Positions 57,370 through 64,000 of a stretch of 64,000 nt of DNA are shown here, one piece after another. The position numbers and the translations under genes were made by a program. The notes under the pieces are model-generated. The model did no database searches. It saw only the letters and a list, made by a program, of their open reading frames with translations, and was not told where the DNA came from. The stretch is from Pseudomonas fluorescens (lineage in GTDB: Bacteria > Pseudomonadota > Gammaproteobacteria > Pseudomonadales > Pseudomonadaceae), in assembly GCF_004683905.1 (NCBI RefSeq), contig NZ_CP038438.1:2914001-2978000 (forward strand), in the 5' to 3' direction. How positions within the stretch are numbered: the stretch's first letter is position 1; each line of letters begins with the position of its first letter.

Positions 57370-58329
57370 ATGGACGTGCCGATGCTCAACGACCAAGCTA
57401 TGACCCGCGACAGCCTGTACGGCACGAGTGCGGAAAGCACCTACGCCGGGATCACCAGTTTCATGCGTCGCCGCTACAGCCGTGATTTGCGCGGCGTCGA
57501 CGTGGCAGTCAGCGGGGTGCCGTTCGACACCGCCACCAGCAACCGTCCGGGCGCACGCTTCGGGCCACGGGGGATTCGCGCCGCGTCCACCGGGATTGCC
57601 TGGGAACGGCATTGGCCGTGGGCATTCGATCCGTTCGATCATCTGGCAGTGATCGACTACGGCGATTGCGACTTTGATTACGGCTCGCCGCACACCATCC
57701 CGGAAAGCATCGAGGCTCACGCCGAACGCGTTCTTCTAGCTGGCAGCGCCATGCTGACGTTTGGCGGCGACCACTTCATCACCTATCCGCTGCTCAAGGC
57801 CCATGCGCGCAAACATGGTGCGCTGTCGCTGATCCACTTCGATGCGCACAGCGACACCTGGCCGGACGAGGGCGGCAAGCGCGTCGATCACGGCACCATG
57901 TTCTGGCATGCGGCCAAGGAAGGGCTGGTGGATCCGTCGCGTTCGGTGCAGATCGGTTTGCGCACCACCAATGACGATCACCAGGGTTTTGCGGTGCTCG
58001 ATGCCCGACAAGTGCATCGACGTGGCTGCGAGGCGATTGTCGAGGCGATTCGCGCACGGGTCGGCGATCACCCGGTGTACCTGACGTTTGATATCGATTG
58101 CCTGGATCCGGCCTTTGCCCCGGGCACCGGCACTCCGGTGTGTGGCGGGTTGAGCACGCTGCAGGCGCTGGAAATCCTCGGCGGTTTGCGCGGGATCAAT
58201 CTGGTGGGCATGGACGTGGTGGAAGTGGCGCCGGCCTATGACCATGCGGACGTGACGTCGCTGGCAGCGGCCACTCTGGCAATGGAAATGCTCTGCCTCT
58301 ACGCCGCCCGACACAAAGTCGACCGCTGA
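57370..58329 (+). CDS. speB: Agmatinase SpeB
   Basis: 319 residues of the ureohydrolase family. Mn-binding motifs: GGDH (H135), DAHSD (D158, H160, D162) and DIDCLD (D241, D243), with PGTGTPVCGGLS and GMDVVEVAPAYD. Closely resembles E. coli SpeB along its length, so hydrolysis of agmatine to putrescine and urea is the best call; guanidinobutyrase or guanidinopropionase activity, known from related Pseudomonas enzymes with a neighbouring LysR regulator, cannot be excluded. AAGGAG lies eight bases before the ATG. Confidence 0.88.
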   Translation: MDVPMLNDQAMTRDSLYGTSAESTYAGITSFMRRRYSRDLRGVDVAVSGVPFDTATSNRPGARFGPRGIRAASTGIAWERHWPWAFDPFDHLAVIDYGDCDFDYGSPHTIPESIEAHAERVLLAGSAMLTFGGDHFITYPLLKAHARKHGALSLIHFDAHSDTWPDEGGKRVDHGTMFWHAAKEGLVDPSRSVQIGLRTTNDDHQGFAVLDARQVHRRGCEAIVEAIRARVGDHPVYLTFDIDCLDPAFAPGTGTPVCGGLSTLQALEILGGLRGINLVGMDVVEVAPAYDHADVTSLAAATLAMEMLCLYAARHKVDR

Positions 58330-58331
58330 CA

Positions 58332-58953
58332 CCCCACAAAGCCCATGTGGGAGTGGGCTTGCTCACGAATGCGGTGTGTCATTCAACGGTGATGTTGGCT
58401 GCCCCGGCCCCTTCGCGAGCAAGCCCGCTCCCACAGGAGGTTGTATTCCAGGCAGTTGCTGCACGCTGTTTTGAGGTCGCGAGATATACAGTCGATCTTC
58501 GACTCCCCACAGAACCCATGTGGGAGTGGGCTTGCTCACGCAAGCGGTGTGTCATTCAACGATGATGTTGGCTGCCCCGACGCCTTCGCGAGCAAGCCCG
58601 CTCCCACAGGAGGTTGTATTCTAGGCAGTTGCTGCACGCTGTTTTGAGGTCGCGAGATATACAGTCGATCTTTGCCCCCCACAAAACCCATGTGGGAGTG
58701 GGCTTGCTCACGAATGCGGTGTGTCATTCAACGGTGATGTTGGCTGCCCCGACGCCTTCGCGAGCAAGCCCGCTCCCACAGGGGGTTGTATTCCAGGCAG
58801 TTCCTGCACGCTGTTTTGAGGTCGCGAGATATACAGTCGATCTTCGACTCCCCACAGAACCCATGTGGGAGTGGGCTTGCTCACGAATGCGGTGTGTCAT
58901 TCAACGGTGATGTTGGCTGCCCCGGCGCCTTCGCGAGCAAGCCCGCTCCCACA
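58332..58953. repeat. Tandem array of 172-173-bp units, each with an inverted REP pair
   Basis: Four copies of CATGTGGGAGTGGGCTTGCT start near 58344, 58517, 58689 and 58862, giving periods of 173, 172 and 173 bases. Each unit holds a REP pair (GTGGGAGTGGGCTTGCTCAC facing GCGAGCAAGCCCGCTCCCAC) and a unique spacer AGGTCGCGAGATATACAGTC with GTTGCTGCACGCTGTTTTGA. The fourth copy stops after its REP pair. The copies differ by few bases, so amplification is recent. It fills the gap between speB and the ZapE-like gene. Confidence 0.93.
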
Positions 58954-58997
58954 AAAGGGCACCTGTTTTTCAGGGACATCGTGGCATACTGCCGCGC

Positions 58998-60116
58998 ATG
59001 ACTTTCGACTCTCCTTTAAGCGCCTGGCAACACGCCATCGAGCACAAGGGTTTCATCCAGGATGAAGCCCAGGAGCATGCGGTCTGGGCCTTGCAAAAAT
59101 GCCATGAAGCCTTGCATGCCGGTGCCCGTTCGGTCACCGGCGTGTACTTGTGGGGCCCGGTCGGGCGCGGCAAGACCTGGTTGATGGATCAGTTCTATCA
59201 GACTTTGCGGGTGCCGGCCCGACGGCAGCACTTTCATCACTTCATGGGCTGGGTGCACCAGCGCTCGTTCCAGTTGACCGGCATCGCCGACCCGCTGCGA
59301 GCGCTGGCCAAGGAGCTGGCGGCGGAAGTGCGGGTGCTGTGTTTCGACGAGCTGTTCGTCAACGACATCGGCGATGCGATCATTCTCGGGCGGCTGTTTC
59401 AGGTGATGTTCGACGAAGGCGTGGTGGTGGTCTGCACCTCCAACCTGCCGCCGGATGAGCTGTACGCCGACGGCTTCAACCGTGATCGTTTTGTCCCGGC
59501 GATTGCCGCGATCAAGGCGCATATGCAAGTGGTGGCGGTGAACGGTGCCGAGGATCATCGCCTGCATCCGGGCGCGGGTCAGCAGCGCTATTTTGTCGCT
59601 GCGCCGGGACAGGGCAGTGCTCTGGAGCAGGTCTTCCAGTCACTCAACGCCGGGCAGCCCGCCAGCGTCGAGCCGGTGCCCGTCGGCCATCGTGTGCTGA
59701 ACGTGGTGCAAGCCAGTGCGACGGTGCTCTGGTGCCGCTATGCCGATCTCTGCGAGCAACCATTTGCCGCGATGGATTTCATCGCACTGTGCGACAACTA
59801 TCGGTCTATTCTGTTGAGCGACGTGCCGAACCTCAGCGCGCAGAAACGAGAAGGGCGCATCGCTCGCGGCACCGAGGACGGCTCGGCGCAGGTGGTGGCC
59901 GGTGACCGTGAGTTGCCGCAACTGTCGGTGCACGACGACGGCGTGCGTCGCTTCATTGCCTTGGTCGACGAGTGTTACGACCGTAAGGTGCCGCTGTACA
60001 TCGAGGCCCAGGTACCGATGGAGGCGCTGTACACCGAGGGTTATCTGGAATTCCCGTTCCGGCGCACCCTCAGCCGGTTGCAGGAGATGCAGTTGCAGCG
60101 TTTTGCCGAATCCTGA
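58998..60116 (+). CDS. zapE: AFG1/ZapE-like ATPase
   Basis: 372 residues of the AFG1-type AAA-like ATPases. Walker A GPVGRGKT (about residues 52-59), HFHHFMGWVHQ after it, Walker B LCFDELFVND, a sensor-like VVVVCTSNLPPDELYADG, and the C-terminal EFPFRRTLSRLQEM. ZapE in E. coli modulates FtsZ at the division ring. Length fits. Most pseudomonads carry zapE beside ribosomal protein genes, so this may be a second paralogue; the symbol is tentative. Upstream lies the tandem REP array, downstream DinB and GNAT genes. Confidence 0.85.
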   Translation: MTFDSPLSAWQHAIEHKGFIQDEAQEHAVWALQKCHEALHAGARSVTGVYLWGPVGRGKTWLMDQFYQTLRVPARRQHFHHFMGWVHQRSFQLTGIADPLRALAKELAAEVRVLCFDELFVNDIGDAIILGRLFQVMFDEGVVVVCTSNLPPDELYADGFNRDRFVPAIAAIKAHMQVVAVNGAEDHRLHPGAGQQRYFVAAPGQGSALEQVFQSLNAGQPASVEPVPVGHRVLNVVQASATVLWCRYADLCEQPFAAMDFIALCDNYRSILLSDVPNLSAQKREGRIARGTEDGSAQVVAGDRELPQLSVHDDGVRRFIALVDECYDRKVPLYIEAQVPMEALYTEGYLEFPFRRTLSRLQEMQLQRFAES

Positions 60117-60133
60117 GCGAAGAGGGCGCGAGT

Positions 60134-60715
60134 ATGAGCCAACCGCTGTCGCATCATTTACTGACCATGGCCTACCAGAACGCGTGGGCCAATCATCGCC
60201 TCGGCAAAGCCTGGAATCAGCTCGACGCCACTGAGCTGGCGGCGCCGCGAACGAGCTTCTTTCCGAGTATCCGCCTCACCCTCAATCACATACTGACGTG
60301 CGACTGGTTCTACGTCGATGCACTGGAACGCGAGTTGCGCGGTGACGAACCGCATCCTGATTGCTATGTGTTTTTCAACCATGACGAGCCGTTTACCGAG
60401 GCCGCAGCGCTGCGTGAAGAGCAGGCGCACGTCGATCGTCGACTGATCGCTTATTGCGAACAACTGCGCGATGCCGATCTGGGGCGGATCGTCACCATCG
60501 CCCGGGAAACGCCGCAGCATGACAGTCGCTTGCGTATGCTGTCGCACCTGTTCGAGCACCAGATTCATCATCGTGGGCAGGTGCACGCGATGCTCAGCGC
60601 GACCACGGTGAAACCGCCGCAACTGGATGAGTTCTTCTGCGCCGGCGAGAGCGGGTTGCGTGCTCAGGATTTTGCCGAGTTGGGCTGGACCGAAGAGCTG
60701 ATCTGGGGGCGCTGA
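60134..60715 (+). CDS. DinB family protein
   Basis: 193 residues, four-helix bundle with the DinB metal site: His in LNHILTCDWFYVDAL (H52) and HLFEHQIHHRGQVHAML (H142/H145/H146 region). The family includes thiol- or metal-dependent transferases and DNA-damage-induced proteins; activity not predictable. It begins 18 bp after the ZapE-like gene, with GAGGGCGCGAGT before the ATG, so co-transcription is likely. Confidence 0.9.
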   Translation: MSQPLSHHLLTMAYQNAWANHRLGKAWNQLDATELAAPRTSFFPSIRLTLNHILTCDWFYVDALERELRGDEPHPDCYVFFNHDEPFTEAAALREEQAHVDRRLIAYCEQLRDADLGRIVTIARETPQHDSRLRMLSHLFEHQIHHRGQVHAMLSATTVKPPQLDEFFCAGESGLRAQDFAELGWTEELIWGR

Positions 60716-60823
60716 AGCCTGGAAATCAAAAGATCCGGTTGTGGCCCGCAACATCCTCGCGGTAAGGTCGAACAGCCTTTCAGGTGCGCACTTTGCACGC
60801 CGGGGCCATGATCGGGGATGGAA

Positions 60824-61321
60824 ATGGATTCCGCAGAAATTCTTGTGCTGCAAGCCAGTTACACCAATCCACTGCACGCCGAAGCCATCGGCATCGTGCT
60901 CAATCATTACGCAGAAGATCCCATGGGCGGCGGCCATTCGCTTGACCCGGAACTGTTGCGTCGCGTGCCGGAAGAACTTGCGCGCAGGCCTCATGCGTTC
61001 AGTGTGCTGGCGTTCGTCGGTGGCGAGCCGGCAGGGCTGGTGAACTGCTTTGAAGGTTTCTCGACGTTTGCCTGCAAGCCGCTGGTCAATGTCCATGACG
61101 TGGCGGTCGTGAGCAAATTTCGCGGCCTCGGCTTGAGTCAGAAAATGCTGCGCAAGGTCGAGGAAATCTGCCGTCAGCGCGGTTGCTGCAAGATTACCCT
61201 GGAAGTGCTCGAAGGCAACGAGGTGGCACAGAACTCCTACCGCAAATTCGGCTTCGCCCCCGGCATGTTCGACCCGGAACATGGCCGTATGCTGTTCTGG
61301 ATCAAGGATCTGCAGGCATAA
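60824..61321 (+). CDS. GNAT-family N-acetyltransferase
   Basis: About 165 residues. Seen: VNVHDVAVVSKFRGLGLSQK (acetyl-CoA binding R-G-x-G-x-S form), MLRKVEEICRQRGCCKITLE, EVLEGNEVAQNSYRKFGFAP and FWIKDL. Substrate unknown. Two close ATGs exist; the one at 60824 has GGGGA at a good distance, the one at 60818 is too close to it. The 3' end overlaps the terminator of the convergent small secreted protein gene. Confidence 0.85.
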   Translation: MDSAEILVLQASYTNPLHAEAIGIVLNHYAEDPMGGGHSLDPELLRRVPEELARRPHAFSVLAFVGGEPAGLVNCFEGFSTFACKPLVNVHDVAVVSKFRGLGLSQKMLRKVEEICRQRGCCKITLEVLEGNEVAQNSYRKFGFAPGMFDPEHGRMLFWIKDLQA

Positions 61322-61346
61322 AAAAAGGCGCCCCGGACAGGGCGCC
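61320..61346 (-). terminator. Intrinsic terminator of the small secreted protein gene
   Basis: On the minus strand GGGCGCC-TGTCCG-GGCGCCC is followed by seven T. It overlaps the stop codon of the convergent GNAT gene. Confidence 0.85.
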
Positions 61347-61405
61347 CAACTGTCGTCTCCGAGGCCAGAGCGGAGCCATCGGAGGTCCATCGGTTGCTCG
61401 GTGAA

Positions 61406-61615
61406 TCAGTCGCGATAAGACTCGGTGACTTGCGCGGTCTGATCGTTCGGAACCTTCAGTTCCGCTGCTTTGCTATCGGTCGGCTGTTCGCTTGGCGCGT
61501 GGTGGACCGGGAAGTTGTCGTAGTAATGCCGCATGCGTTCGGCGCCGCCCTCGGCAAAGGCGCTGGCGGAACCGAGGGCGAGTAGCCCGGCAAGAATGGC
61601 GGTGGTGGTTTTCAT
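61406..61615 (-). CDS. Small secreted protein of unknown function
   Basis: 69 residues: signal peptide TTTAILAGLLALGSASAFA, then a polar mature part with RMRHYYDNFPVHHAPSEQPT and ELKVPNDQTAQVTESYRD. No cysteine and no recognised domain. AGGAGG lies five bases before the ATG at 61615, a very strong ribosome binding site. Monocistronic with a terminator. Confidence 0.75.
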   Translation of the reverse strand: MKTTTAILAGLLALGSASAFAEGGAERMRHYYDNFPVHHAPSEQPTDSKAAELKVPNDQTAQVTESYRD

Positions 61616-61710
61616 GGTGCCTCCTACTGAAAAACGTGGGAGCCGTTCGTCCATGAAGCAGATCTCGGGGCACAGTGTCCCGGCGGGGAATTAACTCGGG
61701 GTTAACAGCG

Positions 61711-61798
61711 GTGGCGAGGGGATTTGGTGACGCATTGCGCGTCACCGAGAGAGTGGGGCCGCTTCGCGACCCATCGGGGATGAATCCCCTCACCACAG
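61711..61798. repeat. Long inverted repeat, GGCGAGGGGATT family
   Basis: GTGGCGAGGGGATTTGGTGA faces CATCGGGGATGAATCCCCTC and ACCACAGG, with an inner hairpin GGTGACGC-ATT-GCGTCACC. Same family as the elements at 16079 and 55138, but with a different centre. Confidence 0.75.
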
Positions 61799-61820
61799 GG
61801 GTTTTGTTTGCGTTGATTGG

Positions 61821-63998
61821 TCAGAGCTTCCAGTCCAGGCTCAAGGTCACCGTGCGCGGATCGCCCCAGTACACGCCGTTGTAGAAGCCGACGTTGTCGT
61901 AATACTTCTTGTCGAACAGGTTATCGACGTTCAGCGACGCCGACAGATGCCTGTCGAACTCATAGCGCGACATCAGCTTGACCACGGTGTAGGCCTCCTG
62001 GTTGATCCGCGCCGGTTCGGTGATGATCCGGCCGTTGGCGCCGCGCCCGACCGGGCGGTTGGCCGCGCCATAGACGTCGCTCTGCCAGTTCACCGCGCCA
62101 CCCACGGTCAATGCGTGCCAGTTGCCCGGCAGACGATAGGCCGTGGACAGCCGCAGCATGTTCAGTGGTTGAGCGGTGTTGCTGCGCTGTTTTTCGCCGT
62201 CGACGGAATGGGTGTAGGTGTAGCCGGCGGTCATGTTCCAGCCGCTGAGAATTTCCCCGGACACTTCGGCCTCGAAGCCATTGACCTTGTTACCCTTGCC
62301 GCCGGACTTGAAAAACTCCTCGCCGCTCACCGGGTCCGGGGGTACCGAGTTGTCACGCTCGGCGACGTTGTCCTGTTTGCTCCAGAACACTGCCGTCGCC
62401 AGGTTCAGGCGTTCGTCGAACAGGCTGCCTTTGAGCCCGACTTCGTAGTTGCTGCCGATCACCGGGTCGAGGTAATTGCGGTTGCTGTCGCGCTTACTCT
62501 GCGGTTTGAAAATGTCGGTGTAGCTGGCGTAAACCGTGTACTCCGGAGTCAGGTCGTAAAGCAGGCCGGCGTAGGGTGTCCAGATATCATTCTGGCGTTG
62601 ATGGGTGGCATCGGTGCTGGTCAGTTTTTGCTGCGCGTCATAGTAGTAATCGGTGCTGGATTCGTCCCAGCTGCCATAGCGGCTGCCGAGTACTGCATGC
62701 AGCTCATCAGTCAGGCTCAGACGGGTCGCGAGGTAACCGGCCTTTTGCCGAGTGATGCCTCGCGCGCCCCGCAGGCTGGTGACAGTGTCGGCGAATTTGC
62801 CGATGTCACCCATGTATTTCCAGTCGCGGATCTTGCCGTAGTCGGCGGCTTGGGGACTGTTGAAGGCGTAGGGCGAAGTCGAGCGGTTTTCCGCCTCGCC
62901 GTAGCCGAACATCATCTCGTGTTCGCGGCCGAACAGCTGGTACGGCCCCGACAGGTTGAAGTCGTACACGCTCATTTTCTGCGTGCCGAGCATGTGCCCC
63001 ATGTAGGCCGTCATGCCGCTGCGGTCGGCCTCGGGAAAACCGGAGCCGCCGTAATAGACCTTGCCGTCGGTATCACTTTCGCGGTGGGTGTAGGCGGCCT
63101 TCAGCTTCCAGCCATCACCCAATTGCTGGTCCAGGGTAACGAACGCGGTCTTGTCCTTCAGCGGCCAGGAACTCCAGGATGTCGCCATGTTCGTCGACCG
63201 GCCGAGCCCCGCCTTGCTGCCGTCGGCGTTCCAGTACGGCACGGTGCCCCAGGACGTGCCTTGCACCTGCTTGTCCTGATAGTCGTAACCGACGGCAAGC
63301 ACCGTGGAGTCGGTCAGATCAGCTTCGAGAATGCCGTAGCCGACCTCGCGCTGCAGCGCGTATTTGTCGCGGAACGACTGGCTGTCGCGATAGGCCAGCA
63401 CCGTACGCCCGCGCAGCCGACCATCGAAGGCCAGCGGCCCGCCGACATCGACATAGCTGTAGTAGTTGTCGTAGCTGCCGCCACTGACCCCGGCCAGTGC
63501 CTGCCACTGGGCAGTCGGGCGCTTGCGCACCATGTTGATCGTCGCTGAAGGATCACCCGCGCCGGTGGTCAGGCCGGTGGCGCCGCGTACGACTTCGATG
63601 CGATCGTAGATGATGGTGTCCGAGTCTGACTTCATGCGCCCGAAGGTGTTGAGCATTCCGTCGATCTGGAAATTGTTGATCGGGTAACCCCGCGCCGAAT
63701 AGCTGACCCGATCCGAGTCGTTGTGTTGCACGACGATGCCGGTGGTCTGGCGCATGGCTTCGGACAAGGTACCGAGTTTGAAATCATCCATCTGCTGGCG
63801 CGTGACCACGGACACCGATTGCGGGGTTTCCTTGATCGACAGGTTCAGCCGCGTCGCGGTGCTCATCGCGCCAGTGGTGTAGGAATCAGTGTTTTCAGTG
63901 TTAACGCCGAGGCCTTCGGCGCTGACGCTGGTGGCGTCCAGTTCCAGCGCCTGGGCGGCGGATTGTGGCGCTGTTTCAGGATCGGTTTCAGCCAGCAG
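61821..63998 (-). CDS. TonB-dependent siderophore receptor, 5' end outside window
   Basis: At least 725 residues; the frame is open to the right edge with no start, so the N-terminus is missing. Seen from the edge inward: a TonB-box-like stretch ALELDATSVSAEG, the plug domain (ETPQSVSVVTRQQMDDFKLG, SARGYPINNFQIDGM, IYDRIEVVRGATGLTTGAGD, ATINMVRKRPT), then a 22-strand-type barrel ending in a C-terminal aromatic-anchored strand TVTLSLDWKL. This is the layout of ferric-siderophore receptors of the FpvA/FoxA/FiuA kind. Sequence upstream of the TonB box hints at an N-terminal signalling domain, which would imply surface signalling through an anti-sigma factor. The siderophore is unknown. Confidence 0.93.
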   Translation of the reverse strand: MLAETDPETAPQSAAQALELDATSVSAEGLGVNTENTDSYTTGAMSTATRLNLSIKETPQSVSVVTRQQMDDFKLGTLSEAMRQTTGIVVQHNDSDRVSYSARGYPINNFQIDGMLNTFGRMKSDSDTIIYDRIEVVRGATGLTTGAGDPSATINMVRKRPTAQWQALAGVSGGSYDNYYSYVDVGGPLAFDGRLRGRTVLAYRDSQSFRDKYALQREVGYGILEADLTDSTVLAVGYDYQDKQVQGTSWGTVPYWNADGSKAGLGRSTNMATSWSSWPLKDKTAFVTLDQQLGDGWKLKAAYTHRESDTDGKVYYGGSGFPEADRSGMTAYMGHMLGTQKMSVYDFNLSGPYQLFGREHEMMFGYGEAENRSTSPYAFNSPQAADYGKIRDWKYMGDIGKFADTVTSLRGARGITRQKAGYLATRLSLTDELHAVLGSRYGSWDESSTDYYYDAQQKLTSTDATHQRQNDIWTPYAGLLYDLTPEYTVYASYTDIFKPQSKRDSNRNYLDPVIGSNYEVGLKGSLFDERLNLATAVFWSKQDNVAERDNSVPPDPVSGEEFFKSGGKGNKVNGFEAEVSGEILSGWNMTAGYTYTHSVDGEKQRSNTAQPLNMLRLSTAYRLPGNWHALTVGGAVNWQSDVYGAANRPVGRGANGRIITEPARINQEAYTVVKLMSRYEFDRHLSASLNVDNLFDKKYYDNVGFYNGVYWGDPRTVTLSLDWKL

Positions 63999-64000
63999 AT

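Noticed and set aside
56163-57440. Open extension of the LysR frame antisense to the binding-protein gene
   Set aside because: The LysR domain begins at 56162 with a good ribosome binding site; the extension is antisense to a clear signal-peptide-bearing protein.
58332-58953. Possible CRISPR array
   Set aside because: The period is about 173 bases and the whole unit is repeated; there are no short repeats with unique spacers and no cas genes.
58347-59065. Several small open frames across the tandem repeat
   Set aside because: They translate the REP repeats, repeat with the array and have no ribosome binding site.

Overview
The window is GC-rich chromosomal DNA from a Pseudomonas of the fluorescens group. 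This rests on DUF6124-family genes, many copies of the fluorescens-type REP element (core GTGGGAGCGGGCTTGCTCGC and variants), pvdQ/fpvR-like pyoverdine genes, and a Pseudomonas-style trehalose/alpha-glucan locus. No rRNA, tRNA, CRISPR array, transposase, integrase or phage gene was recognised. About 48 protein genes are supported; the first and the last are cut by the window edges.

Layout. (1) 1-3888, plus strand: the end of a trehalose synthase-maltokinase gene and glgB, both parts of the GlgE-type alpha-glucan route. (2) 4039-9642: an EEP-family phosphodiesterase-like gene, two DUF6124 paralogues (the first behind a long, apparently structured leader), and a 1041-residue Ig-like surface protein gene. 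(3) 9898-24882, minus strand: a long, tightly packed run glgA-treZ-malQ-treY-DUF2934-glgX, followed without a break by acyl-CoA dehydrogenase-like, PIG-L deacetylase, methyltransferase and glycosyltransferase genes joined by ATGA overlaps, then a second PIG-L gene that has lost both predicted catalytic acid-base residues. (4) 25478-30620: a hydroxyacid dehydrogenase, a periplasmic hydrolase, a YqaA-like membrane protein, a DUF411 protein and a chemoreceptor with a candidate FliA promoter. (5) 31003-38628: an orphan small protein, then a minus-strand operon MFS exporter - LuxE - LuxC/PaaK fusion - PaaK-like - GNAT. This is the best candidate for an undescribed system. (6) 38893-43911: small envelope proteins, a winged-helix regulator, pvdQ with a candidate iron-starvation box, an FpvR-like anti-sigma gene and a PepSY protein. 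(7) 43966-48795: a 1609-residue dermonecrotic-toxin-like protein ending in an HExxH zincin-like domain. (8) 49026-61615: mostly metabolic and housekeeping genes (dpkA, a nitrilase, xanP, a putrescine-type binding protein with speB, a ZapE-like ATPase, DinB and GNAT proteins) and a 173-bp tandem array of REP pairs. (9) 61821-end: a TonB-dependent siderophore receptor.

How the genes work together. GlgA and, in the GlgE route, TreS/maltokinase plus GlgE (not in the window) build alpha-glucan. GlgB branches it, GlgX debranches it, MalQ rearranges maltodextrins, and TreY/TreZ release trehalose from chain ends. The glyco-cassette co-transcribed behind glgX has no assigned product. PvdQ and the FpvR-like protein tie the middle of the window to pyoverdine and iron starvation; the receptor at the right edge is also an iron-uptake gene. 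The LuxC/LuxE/PaaK operon should activate and reduce an acyl group to an aldehyde-level product that is acetylated and/or exported; substrate and product are unknown.

Limits: everything was read by eye from sequence and translated frames. Family names come from motifs and recognised sequence similarity, not from searches. RNA structures and promoters are manual matches and need computation or experiment.
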